From assembly GCF_013170805.1 (NCBI RefSeq), contig NZ_CP051293.1, forward strand, positions 5,214,001 to 5,278,000: 64,000 nt of DNA. The letters are read 5' to 3'. Under the pieces are notes generated by a model. The model saw only the letters and a list, made by a program, of their open reading frames with translations, did not search any database and had not been told where the DNA came from. This document shows, one piece after another, positions 35,021-42,807 of the stretch. The stretch's first letter is position 1. Each line of letters starts with the position of its first letter. Made by a program: the position numbers and the translations under genes. The DNA is from Mesorhizobium sp. NZP2077 (lineage in GTDB: Bacteria > Pseudomonadota > Alphaproteobacteria > Rhizobiales > Rhizobiaceae).

Positions 35021-35617
35021 TCATGGTTTTCCGACCAAGGCAGCGATCAGATGCTCGACATGGCCGCCATTGCTGTGCTCGCGCCGATCGAAGGCAATCT
35101 GTTTGGCCTCATATTCGGCATAGACAGCCTTGATGCGACGCTGCGCTTCGCGGCGCGTCTTGTAGCAGGACGGGTCGTTGGCCATCCGCAGGCCGGTTAT
35201 CAACCTTTCCGTAGCGCGCATCATCTCCCTGGCGATGCGTCCATGTGTTTCCTCATGGGCGCGAACACCGGCGAAAAACCTGACCCAGCGCCTCTTCAGC
35301 GCCGGCGTCGCGGGCGAGGCAAAGCGAGGGAAGGTGTAGAAAAGATTGAGCGTGCCATTGACACTCCGCATCCGACAAAAGCCGTTGTCCTCACCGGCAT
35401 TGAGGTTCCAGTCGACGGTATAGGCGGTTGTGGCGATGGCATGCGTCATGAAGCCGTGCCTGGGGCCTTTGCTGTCCATCGTCTCGACGAGGGCGGCGCC
35501 CGAGCTTCCCGTAACGTCGTAGGTCCGCGTCTGGACCACCGCCCTGGTGCCGGCCAAGGCTTCTGGCGCACACAGCGCTCCGATAGCGACGAGGCATGTC
35601 ATTACCATCCGGCGCAT
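35021..35617 (-). CDS. DUF922 family secreted zinc-dependent protease-like protein
   Basis: A 198-residue exported protein: signal peptide MRRMVMTCLVAIGALCAPEALAG (shown in part), a DUF922 domain with TRTYDVTGSSGAALVETMDS and TAYTVDWNLNAGEDNGFCRM, and the metal motif AHEETHGRIA (HExxH type). Two further cysteines (NGFCRM, DPSCYKT) may form a disulfide in the periplasm. The family is predicted to be protease-like but is little characterised. It is followed downstream by a convergent EEP-family gene and preceded by ETF-QO. Confidence 0.82.
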   Translation of the reverse strand: MRRMVMTCLVAIGALCAPEALAGTRAVVQTRTYDVTGSSGAALVETMDSKGPRHGFMTHAIATTAYTVDWNLNAGEDNGFCRMRSVNGTLNLFYTFPRFASPATPALKRRWVRFFAGVRAHEETHGRIAREMMRATERLITGLRMANDPSCYKTRREAQRRIKAVYAEYEAKQIAFDRREHSNGGHVEHLIAALVGKP

Positions 35618-35701
35618 GGGCCTTCTCCCCTATCCCGGAGAAGGAACCATAGACCGGTGGCCGTTTCAACGGTTTTGCTGCCGCCGCCCGGCCGCGCGAG
35701 G

Positions 35702-37381
35702 TCACATACCCAGGTAGACCGGGCCTTCGCCGCCCTGCGGCGGCACCCAGTTGATGTTCTGGTTCGGGTCCTTGATATCGCAGGTCTTGCAGTGGACGCA
35801 GTTCTGCGCGTTGATGACGAAGCGCACGTCTTTCGCCGCCGGGTCGGCGGCCGCGTTGCCGTCTTTGTCGACCCATTCATAGACGCCTGCCGGGCAATAG
35901 CGTGTCGAGGGCCCGGCAAAGACATCGTGCTCGGACCGCTTCTGCAAATCCATATCGCCGACCAGCAGATGGACCGGCTCGTTTTCTTCGTGATTGGTGT
36001 TGGACAGGAACACCGAGGACAGGCGATCGAAGGTGAGCACGCCGTCCGGCTTTGGATAGGCGATCTTCTTGTGCTGGGCAGCGGGCTCGAGCGTGGCATA
36101 GTCGGCCTTACCGTGCTTCAGCGTGCCGAAGGGCGAGACGCCGAACAGCGTGTTCAGCCACATGTCGAGGCCACCGAGGCCGATGCCGACGATGGTGCCG
36201 AAGCGCGACCATAGCGGCTTGACGTTGCGCACCTTCTTCAAATCCTTGCCGATATCGGTCGCGCGCCAGGCGTCCTCGTAGGAGGTGAGCTCGTCATTGG
36301 CGCGACCTGCGGCAATTGCTTCACTGACATGCTCGGCGGCCAGCATGCCCGACAGCACCGCATTGTGGGAGCCCTTGATGCGCGGCACGTTGACGAAGCC
36401 CGCGGCACAGCCCATCAGCGCACCGCCTGGGAAGGACAGTTTCGGCACCGACTGCCAGCCGCCCTCGGTGATGGCGCGCGCGCCATAGCCCAGCCGCTTG
36501 GCGCCCTCGAAGGTGCCGGCGATTGCTGGATGGGTCTTGAAGCGCTGGAATTCCTCGAATGGCGACAGATAAGGGTTCTTGTAATTGAGGTGGAGGACGA
36601 AGCCGACGGCCACCTGATTGTCCTCAAGGTGATAGAGGAAGGAGCCGCCACCGGTCTTCATGTCGAGCGGCCAGCCGAAGGAGTGCTGCACCAGGCCCGG
36701 CCGATGGTTTTCCGGCTTGACCTGCCAGAGTTCCTTGAGACCGATGCCATATTTGCCGGGCTCGCGGCCATCGGAAAGCTTGTGTCTGGCGATCAGCTGC
36801 TTGGCGAGCGAGCCGCGCGCACCTTCGCCGATCAGCACATATTTGCCCATCAACGCCATGCCCGGCGCGAAGCCCGGTCCATGCGTGCCGTCCTTCTCGA
36901 CGCCCATGTCGCCGGTGACGACGCCGGTGACAGCACCTTTTTCATTGTAGAGCAGGCCTGCGGCGGCAAAGCCCGGATAGATCTCGACGCCGAGCGCCTC
37001 GGCCTTGGTTGCCAGCCAGCGGCAGACATTGCCGAGCGAGACGATGTAATTGCCATGATTGTTCATCAGCGGCGGCATGAAAATGTTGGGCAGACGGAAC
37101 GAGCCGGCAGGGCCGAGCACCAGGAAATGGTCCGCCGTGACCGGCGTCTTGAAAGGATGGCCTTCCTCTTCGCGCCAGCCGGGCAGCAGCCGGTCGATGC
37201 CGATTGGATCGACGACGGCGCCGGACAGGATATGGGCGCCAACCTCGCCGCCCTTTTCCAGCACGACGACGGAAAGCTCGGGATTGACCTGCTTGAGGCG
37301 GATGGCGGCGGCAAGGCCAGCCGGGCCGGCACCGACGATGACCACGTCGAATTCCATGCTTTCGCGTTCAATATCGCTCAT
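35702..37381 (-). CDS. Electron transfer flavoprotein-ubiquinone oxidoreductase
   Basis: Inner-membrane flavoprotein that passes electrons from ETF to ubiquinone, serving acyl-CoA dehydrogenases such as the one at 15.3 kb. About 559 residues: an N-terminal FAD fold MEFDVVIVGAGPAGLAAAIR, the quinone/membrane region, KTGGGSFLYHLEDNQVAVGF, and a C-terminal [4Fe-4S] segment with CPAGVYEW and NAQNCVHCKTCDIKDPNQNI. The ATG at 37379-37381 is chosen because GGAGGGG lies just upstream; the frame extends further back without a comparable signal. Confidence 0.94.
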   Translation of the reverse strand: MSDIERESMEFDVVIVGAGPAGLAAAIRLKQVNPELSVVVLEKGGEVGAHILSGAVVDPIGIDRLLPGWREEEGHPFKTPVTADHFLVLGPAGSFRLPNIFMPPLMNNHGNYIVSLGNVCRWLATKAEALGVEIYPGFAAAGLLYNEKGAVTGVVTGDMGVEKDGTHGPGFAPGMALMGKYVLIGEGARGSLAKQLIARHKLSDGREPGKYGIGLKELWQVKPENHRPGLVQHSFGWPLDMKTGGGSFLYHLEDNQVAVGFVLHLNYKNPYLSPFEEFQRFKTHPAIAGTFEGAKRLGYGARAITEGGWQSVPKLSFPGGALMGCAAGFVNVPRIKGSHNAVLSGMLAAEHVSEAIAAGRANDELTSYEDAWRATDIGKDLKKVRNVKPLWSRFGTIVGIGLGGLDMWLNTLFGVSPFGTLKHGKADYATLEPAAQHKKIAYPKPDGVLTFDRLSSVFLSNTNHEENEPVHLLVGDMDLQKRSEHDVFAGPSTRYCPAGVYEWVDKDGNAAADPAAKDVRFVINAQNCVHCKTCDIKDPNQNINWVPPQGGEGPVYLGM

Positions 37382-37601
37382 CGACCCCTCCGCACTGGCT
37401 TGCCGCTGTTGCGTATCTTGCTGGCTCCTGCGCTGCATAGCGCATCAATTGGCGACAGGAAACCGGCGCAGACGTGACAATGCGGATTTGGCCAAAAAGT
37501 CGCGCATCTTGCGCCAGGGCAGCCGTTTGTGCCCGACAAGACCCACAGTGCTTGCGTTTTTTAATTGTTCGGCGGCTTGCTTATCGGCCATACTTCCCGC
37601 C

Positions 37602-38246
37602 ATGCGCATTCCCGGGCCTGCCGGCTTTCCTTCGACGCGCTTTCTTTTCCCGCCCGGCCGGGCCTGCCGGGCGATTCTTCTGGCCCTTCTGATGGCGCTA
37701 CCAGGGCACGCCACCGCGGACGAGGTGAAGGTCTGGGCAACGGGCGCCTACTCCTTCTCCGACGAGCTTGGCGGCTTTCGCATCACCGGAGCCTCCGGCA
37801 TCGGAACCAAGGATGATCCGCTGGTCATCACCGAAGAGCTGAATTCGGCGACACCGGTGACGCTGACCATCCGCACCACCAAGCCGATCCAGACATTCGG
37901 CAAGGCGGGCGAGTTCGCCAACGGCATCATGTACATGCGCATCGACGTGCTCAACAACAGCGGCCAGGCATGGATCGAATTCCAGTTCGAGCTTCAGGAA
38001 ATCCTGGATCAGCCAAGCGTGTTCGGCGACGGACTTTCGTTCGACCAGCGCAACAAGACGCCGGACAACATCTGGTCGAGCAACTTTGCCGATTTCGACC
38101 GGGAGTTCGAGCCTTATGATCGGCTGCTGTTCAAGAACGGTAAGGTCGACCCGCTGAAGACGGCCAGCTTCGAGTTCCTGATGACCGATTACACGCCGCG
38201 ATGGACTTTTTATCTGGTGCAGGATCCGCGCATTCCGACGGGGTGA
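37602..38246 (+). CDS. Secreted hypothetical protein with 3' end duplicated downstream
   Basis: A 214-residue exported protein of unknown function. The ATG at 37602 gives an N-terminal basic region and the hydrophobic run AILLALLMALPGHATA (signal peptide), then DEVKVWATGAYSFSDELGGF, a beta-rich body with MYMRIDVLNNSGQAWIEFQF, and ends DYTPRWTFYLVQDPRIPTG. I recognise no domain. The last 42 codons (38121-38246) recur with 89% nucleotide identity at 39017-39142, on the far side of an AT-rich insertion, so one of the copies came from elsewhere. Confidence 0.75.
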   Translation: MRIPGPAGFPSTRFLFPPGRACRAILLALLMALPGHATADEVKVWATGAYSFSDELGGFRITGASGIGTKDDPLVITEELNSATPVTLTIRTTKPIQTFGKAGEFANGIMYMRIDVLNNSGQAWIEFQFELQEILDQPSVFGDGLSFDQRNKTPDNIWSSNFADFDREFEPYDRLLFKNGKVDPLKTASFEFLMTDYTPRWTFYLVQDPRIPTG

Positions 38247-39016
38247 AATATGCCGGTATTTGAGCAATGCCGGCACGCGAACGGTAGCTCAACGGTGGCT
38301 CCCTGCGCTCCCGGCTGCGGCAAAGATGCTGGCGCCACTGCGCGAATATTCGACCGCGATCGCCAGCTAGACCCCCGTGGCGGCAGGGTGGGTAACTACA
38401 TGTCGTCTATTTCAATAGTTTTGAACATAAAACTAATACTGCCATGATCTCGTCCCCAACTAGAGCTACCATCTCCAAGATTAAGATTAATATTTGCCAA
38501 AATCGAGTCGCCTATGATATTTGCTCTTATGTCTCCTATTCTTACTCCTTCCAAATCAGTAACATCTATAAAATACGCGGTCGTCCAGCCAAATATTAAG
38601 CTGCACGGCCTCTTAACATATCCAAAACTTCCTTCGTAATTCCAATTCATATCTGGTGTAACCAGCTTCGCAGTCTGACTATCGAAATCGATATTTATTC
38701 GGTCTAAACTAACATCGTGGAATGAAAAAGAATTTATGAAATCCTCTGGTTTGTCAATTTTCTCCGTCGCCATTACAATATCCGATCCCTATAAATGCAG
38801 ACACCCGCACACCTGTCTTTTACTCCGAATCTCAGCCTGCCCCCAGCGCGCCGCCCAAGTATGCGCTGACAGTGCACTATTTCTTTTGGCCGCTGTCCAG
38901 CAATTCCGTTGTTCGCCTCACGTTTGGAACGCATGCATTCGGTGAAGATGAGCATTCCGGGTTCCACTCTCGATGCATGGACGCGTGGGATAAAAGTGCA
39001 CTGTCACCGTATTACC
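38247..39016. mobile_element. AT-rich inserted segment between two copies of a gene's 3' end
   Basis: About 770 bp whose middle (38400-38800) is strikingly AT-rich compared with the rest of the window. It contains one minus-strand ORF and no recombinase. It is flanked by 126-bp copies of the 3' end of the secreted-protein gene. The copies differ at 14 positions, mostly third codon positions, so they diverged under selection before being brought together. I infer horizontally acquired DNA; the mechanism (homologous recombination or a lost integrase) is unknown. Confidence 0.6.
38396..38773 (-). CDS. Orphan AT-rich hypothetical protein
   Basis: A 125-residue soluble protein with no signal peptide: MATEKIDKPEDFINSFSFHD, VSLDRINIDFDSQTAKLVTP, then YFIDVTDLEGVRIGDIRANI and a strand-rich end. 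Codon use (many A/T third positions, AGA, ATA, TTA) is unlike every neighbour, which indicates recent acquisition. The FHDVSLDRINIDFDSQTAKL pattern recalls small beta-rich proteins of the polymorphic-toxin immunity type, but that resemblance is weak and I assign no function. Confidence 0.6.
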   Translation of the reverse strand: MATEKIDKPEDFINSFSFHDVSLDRINIDFDSQTAKLVTPDMNWNYEGSFGYVKRPCSLIFGWTTAYFIDVTDLEGVRIGDIRANIIGDSILANINLNLGDGSSSWGRDHGSISFMFKTIEIDDM

Positions 39017-39142
39017 CGCCTGCTGTTCAAGGACGGTAAGGTCGACCCGCTGAAGACCGCCAGCTTCGAATTCCTGGTGACCGACTACACGCCGCGCTGG
39101 ACCTTCTATCTGGTGCAGGATCCGCGCATACCGACCGGATAG
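39017..39142 (+). pseudogene. Second copy of the secreted gene's last 42 codons
   Basis: Reads RLLFKDGKVDPLKTASFEFL then VTDYTPRWTFYLVQDPRIPTG and a stop codon. It differs from the copy at 38121-38246 by N-to-D and M-to-V changes and about ten synonymous changes, plus a different stop codon (TAG for TGA). It has no start and is headless. It most likely is the original chromosomal 3' end of the gene, or of an allele of it. Confidence 0.8.
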
Positions 39143-39192
39143 GGCAAGCCGCCAGCTTGCAAATTGCGGTCATGCGGACGAATGTGCGCACC

Positions 39193-40071
39193 ATGACTGC
39201 CGCCTCCCCCAACAGCCCAACCGATATTGCCGACATCCTGGCCTTCTATGCCAGCGCCGGCGTCGATAAGGCGCTGGAAGACGCCCCGGTGAACCGCTTC
39301 GCCGAAGCGGCGCTGAAGGCCGTCGAACGCGCACCGGCGCCTGCTGGGCCGCCTCGTGAAGAGAAGGCGCCCGAGCGGCAAGCGGCATCGCCTGGCCTGG
39401 ATGCGAGCAACGTGCCGGATGCACCGACGCGCACCATATCCGCCACTGCCGCCATACCCGACGAGGCGCAGGCCGCCCTTGCCCGGCAAATGGCGACAAG
39501 CGCCTCTACACTCGAAGAGCTGCGCCAGCGTATGGCTGCCTTCGACGGCTGCAATCTCAAGGCCACCGCCAAGAACCTGGTGTTCGCCGACGGCAACCCG
39601 GAGGCCGCGGTGATGCTGGTGGGCGAAGCGCCGGGACGGGACGAGGACATCGAGGGCCTGCCCTTCGTCGGCCGCTCGGGCCGGCTGCTCGACCGTATGC
39701 TGGCCGCGATCGGGCTTGACCGCACTTCGGTCTACATCGCCAACGTCATTCCGTGGCGGCCGCCGGGCAACCGCACGCCGACGCCGCACGAGACGGAAAT
39801 CTGCCGGCCGTTCATTGAGCGGCAGATCGAGCTGGTGAATCCCAAAGTGCTGGTCAATCTCGGCGGACCTTCGGCCAAAACCTTGCTCAAGACCAGCGAG
39901 GGTATTTTGCGGCTGCGCGGCAACTGGCGTGTCCACACCACCGCCTCGGGCACCGCCATTCCGGCGATGCCGACGCTGCATCCGGCCTATCTGTTGCGCA
40001 CGCCTGCGCACAAGAAGCTGGCATGGCGGGATTTTCTCGAGGTGAAGGCGAAACTGCGGGCGCTCTCCTAG
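39193..40071 (+). CDS. Uracil-DNA glycosylase, family-4-like, with a reduced cysteine set
   Basis: About 292 residues from the ATG at 39193 (an ATG 12 codons earlier is also open). A low-complexity N-terminal third is followed by the glycosylase domain: MLVGEAPGRDEDIEGLPFVG (the water-activating motif GEAPGRDE), YIANVIPWRPPGNRTPTPHE, ICRPFIERQIELVNPKVLVN and MPTLHPAYLLR (HP loop). The family-4 cluster normally uses C-x2-C plus two more cysteines. Here only FDGCNLKAT and EICRPF are seen, so the [4Fe-4S] cluster is probably absent. It follows the duplicated gene fragment by about 50 bp. Confidence 0.85.
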   Translation: MTAASPNSPTDIADILAFYASAGVDKALEDAPVNRFAEAALKAVERAPAPAGPPREEKAPERQAASPGLDASNVPDAPTRTISATAAIPDEAQAALARQMATSASTLEELRQRMAAFDGCNLKATAKNLVFADGNPEAAVMLVGEAPGRDEDIEGLPFVGRSGRLLDRMLAAIGLDRTSVYIANVIPWRPPGNRTPTPHETEICRPFIERQIELVNPKVLVNLGGPSAKTLLKTSEGILRLRGNWRVHTTASGTAIPAMPTLHPAYLLRTPAHKKLAWRDFLEVKAKLRALS

Positions 40072-40117
40072 CGATAACCTCGCAGGTAATTGAAATCCCT
40101 CTGCCATCGCCCTAGTC

Positions 40118-40933
40118 ATGGGCGCTATGACAACAGCCCAAACCTCCGCCGGCAGCCTCATTCGCGAATGGCGCACGCGCCGCCGCATGAGCCAGCTCGA
40201 CCTTGCCATGGAAGCCGAGATTTCGCAGCGCCATCTGTCCTTCGTCGAAAGCGGGCGGGCCGCGCCCTCGCGCGATATGGTCTTGCATCTGGCTGAGCAG
40301 CTTTCGATCCCGCTGAGGCAGCGCAACCAGTTGCTGCTGGCCGCGGGCTTTGCGCCGAGCTTCGGCGAACGGCCACTTACCGACACGACGCTGGCACCGG
40401 CGATGGCAGCGGTCGAGATCGTGCTCAAGGGCCACGAGCCGTTCCCGGCGCTGGCGGTGGACCGGCACTGGAACCTGGTTTCGGCGAATGCCGCGATTGC
40501 TCCCTTCCTTGCCGATGTCGGCGAGGCTTCCCTGCTGGCGCCGCCGGTCAACGTGCTTCGCCTCAGCCTGCACCCAGGCGGCATTGCACCGCGCATCGTC
40601 AACCTGCAGGAATGGCGCACGCACCTGCTGGAACGGCTGAAACAACAGAACGACGCCAGCGGCGATCGGGTGCTGGTCGAATTGGAGCGGGAATTGCGCA
40701 GCTATCCGTCCGGGCTGAAGGGCAGCAGGCCTATGCCTGTCGAGCCGAATGCGATCGTGCATCCACTGCGCCTCGCCCATGGTGATCAGGTACTGTCGTT
40801 CATCACTACCATCACCGTGTTCGGCACACCGCTCGACGTGACGCTGTCCGAACTGGCGATCGAATCCTTCTTTCCAGCGGATGAGCAGACGAGGGCTGTA
40901 CTGGTGCGGCTGGCGAAAGAGCGGGCTGGCTGA
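40118..40933 (+). CDS. XRE-family regulator with MmyB-like ligand domain
   Basis: A 271-residue regulator. The HTH at about 10-65 reads SLIREWRTRRRMSQLDLAME and AEISQRHLSFVESGRAAPSR. The remainder matches the MmyB-like PAS-fold ligand domain: PALAVDRHWNLVSANAAIAP, LRLSLHPGGIAPRIVNLQEW, TTITVFGTPLDVTLSELAIE, SFFPADEQTR. Such proteins usually repress nearby oxidoreductase or transport genes. The glutathione transferase gene starts 55 bp downstream and is the obvious candidate target. Confidence 0.9.
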   Translation: MGAMTTAQTSAGSLIREWRTRRRMSQLDLAMEAEISQRHLSFVESGRAAPSRDMVLHLAEQLSIPLRQRNQLLLAAGFAPSFGERPLTDTTLAPAMAAVEIVLKGHEPFPALAVDRHWNLVSANAAIAPFLADVGEASLLAPPVNVLRLSLHPGGIAPRIVNLQEWRTHLLERLKQQNDASGDRVLVELERELRSYPSGLKGSRPMPVEPNAIVHPLRLAHGDQVLSFITTITVFGTPLDVTLSELAIESFFPADEQTRAVLVRLAKERAG

Positions 40934-40988
40934 CCCTTGACGGGCTGGCCGCGCACCCTGTTACCGTTCGCGGAGTAGGAGAAACCAC

Positions 40989-41618
40989 ATGCGTCTACTG
41001 TCCCGCTGGCAGAATTCGGCCGGCGAACGTGTTCGAATCGCGCTTCGACTGAAGGGATTGCAGTTCACCTATGTGCCGGTGAGATCCCTGGCGCCGGGGG
41101 AATACAAAACCCTCAATCCGCAAAGCCTGCTGCCGGCCCTCGACATCGAAGGCCGAATTATCGCCCAATCGCCCGCCATTCTCGAATATCTTGAGGAGAT
41201 GTACCCGACGCCAAGCCTGTTGCCCGTAGACCCACTAACGCGCGCTCAGGCCCGGGCTTTCGGAGCGCACATTGCATCGGAAATGCACGCGATCACGGTG
41301 CAGAGGGTTCGTCGATTCCTGCAATCCGAGTTGTCAATCGACGAAGCCGGTGTCGACCGCTGGGTGCAGAACTGGCTGAGCCTGGGCTTCACCGCCTTGG
41401 AGGAAACGCTGACTGGACGCGCGACCCAATGGCCATTCTGCTTCGGAGACACACCGGGATGGGCGGACCTGCACCTTGTGCCTCAAATGAACAATGCCCG
41501 TCGTTTCGGCGTCGATCTCTCGCCCTACCCTTTGCTGATTTCCGTGGATCGTCTTTGCAACCAACTGGATGCCTTCCGCCTGTCACGGTCCGAGGCGCAG
41601 TCCGATTTTCCCGGCTGA
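40989..41618 (+). CDS. Glutathione S-transferase, maleylacetoacetate isomerase-like (zeta class)
   Basis: A 209-residue GST-fold protein. The N-terminal thioredoxin-like domain includes MRLLSRWQNSAGERVRIALR; the zeta-class SSCSxRVRIAL motif is altered to NSAGERVRIAL, losing the catalytic Ser/Cys pair. LNPQSLLPALDIEGRIIAQS and PAILEYLEEMYPTPSLLPVD follow. The C-terminal helical domain ends CFGDTPGWADLHLVPQMNNA. Family membership is clear; because the SSC triad is changed I do not claim MAAI activity. It follows the XRE regulator. Confidence 0.82.
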   Translation: MRLLSRWQNSAGERVRIALRLKGLQFTYVPVRSLAPGEYKTLNPQSLLPALDIEGRIIAQSPAILEYLEEMYPTPSLLPVDPLTRAQARAFGAHIASEMHAITVQRVRRFLQSELSIDEAGVDRWVQNWLSLGFTALEETLTGRATQWPFCFGDTPGWADLHLVPQMNNARRFGVDLSPYPLLISVDRLCNQLDAFRLSRSEAQSDFPG

Positions 41619-41639
41619 CGAAAGCAATCGAGGGCATTC

Positions 41640-42659
41640 TCAGCCTTGCGGCAGCGTCACCTTGCGCGCTCGCTGTCGCTCCAGCCCGAGTTGCCGCTCG
41701 CGCCAGATGATGAAGATGCCGGCGGCCACCACGATCACGCCGCCGATCAGCGTGCTGAGCGAGGTCACGTCGCCGAAAACGAAATAGCCGACGACAACGC
41801 CGAGGATCATCGAGGTGTATTCGAACGGCGCCACCACCGACGCCTCGGCATGACGATAGGCCGAGGTCATCAGGATCTGGCCGAGGCCGCCGCAGAAGCC
41901 GGCCATGATAAGCAGTGCGGCTTGCGCCGGCGTCAGTGCTTGCCAGCCAAAAGGCAGCGTCAGCAGCGAGAGCACGCTCGCGGTCGACGAGAACCACAAG
42001 ACGATGGTCGCCGTCTTCTCCGTTTGCACGAGATTGCGCACAAGCAGCATGGCGACAGCCGAGATCGCCGCGGCCACCAGCGCGGCCATGACGCCCAGGA
42101 CCTCCTGGTCGTCCAGCCCTTCGTCGGAGTTGAGCAGGGTCAACTCCGGCCAGGAAATGATCAGCACTCCGATCAGACCAACCGCCACCGCGCTCCAGCG
42201 ATAGACCCGGATCGTCTCGCCAAGGAAGACCGAGGAAAACACCACGACCAGCAGCGGCTGCGCATAGTTCAGGGTGATCGCTTCCGGCAGCGGCAGCCTG
42301 GTCAGCGCGAAGAAGCCAAGCCCCATGGCGCCAACGCCGACAATACCGCGTGCGACATGGTTGAAGGGACGTTTGGTGACGAATGCCGTCGAAAGCCGTC
42401 CCTTCAATGCCAGGAAGGCAATGATCGGGAATATGGCGAAGAAGGAGCGGAAGAAGACGATCTGCCCGGCCGGCACGTCGCCGGCCGCCTTGATGCAGGT
42501 TTGCATGCCGACAAAAACCGCGACGGAGACGATCTTCAGGGCGATGCCCCTTAGCGCACCGTGGCCGCTCGTTTCTGGTTGAGCCCCGGCTCCTGATGTC
42601 ACGCTGGTGATGCGTCCCTGATCGTTGCCTGTATGCCCGGCAACGCTGGCATTCAACAT
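41640..42659 (-). CDS. DMT-superfamily (EamA) transporter
   Basis: About 339 residues with ten predicted transmembrane segments in two EamA repeats: VGMQTCIKAAGDVPAGQIVF, FFALTRLPLPEAITLNYAQP and LLVVVFSSVFLGETIRVYRW in the first, AFGLIGVLIISWPE-like and TSAYRHAEASVVAPFEYTSM in the second. The Y-A-x-x-x-E/P-x-E signatures are typical of metabolite exporters. The start at 42657-42659 is taken because upstream sequence lacks membrane character and overlaps the promoter of the divergent pepN. The substrate is unknown. Confidence 0.85.
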   Translation of the reverse strand: MLNASVAGHTGNDQGRITSVTSGAGAQPETSGHGALRGIALKIVSVAVFVGMQTCIKAAGDVPAGQIVFFRSFFAIFPIIAFLALKGRLSTAFVTKRPFNHVARGIVGVGAMGLGFFALTRLPLPEAITLNYAQPLLVVVFSSVFLGETIRVYRWSAVAVGLIGVLIISWPELTLLNSDEGLDDQEVLGVMAALVAAAISAVAMLLVRNLVQTEKTATIVLWFSSTASVLSLLTLPFGWQALTPAQAALLIMAGFCGGLGQILMTSAYRHAEASVVAPFEYTSMILGVVVGYFVFGDVTSLSTLIGGVIVVAAGIFIIWRERQLGLERQRARKVTLPQG

Positions 42660-42807
42660 GCTTTGGCCGCGATGCCGCAAAGAAGGCCTCGATAGACCCT
42701 CTCGCAGTTTTGTCGAGGGACCGTTTCGTGTAAAGAGCGCTGACTTCAAATTTCTTGGACCAGCGGAACTGTCCGCTCCCGAGGCAATCGACAGGAAAAA
42801 CAACGGA

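Noticed and set aside
36329..37477. 382-codon plus-strand ORF
   Set aside because: Antisense shadow of the ETF:ubiquinone oxidoreductase gene.
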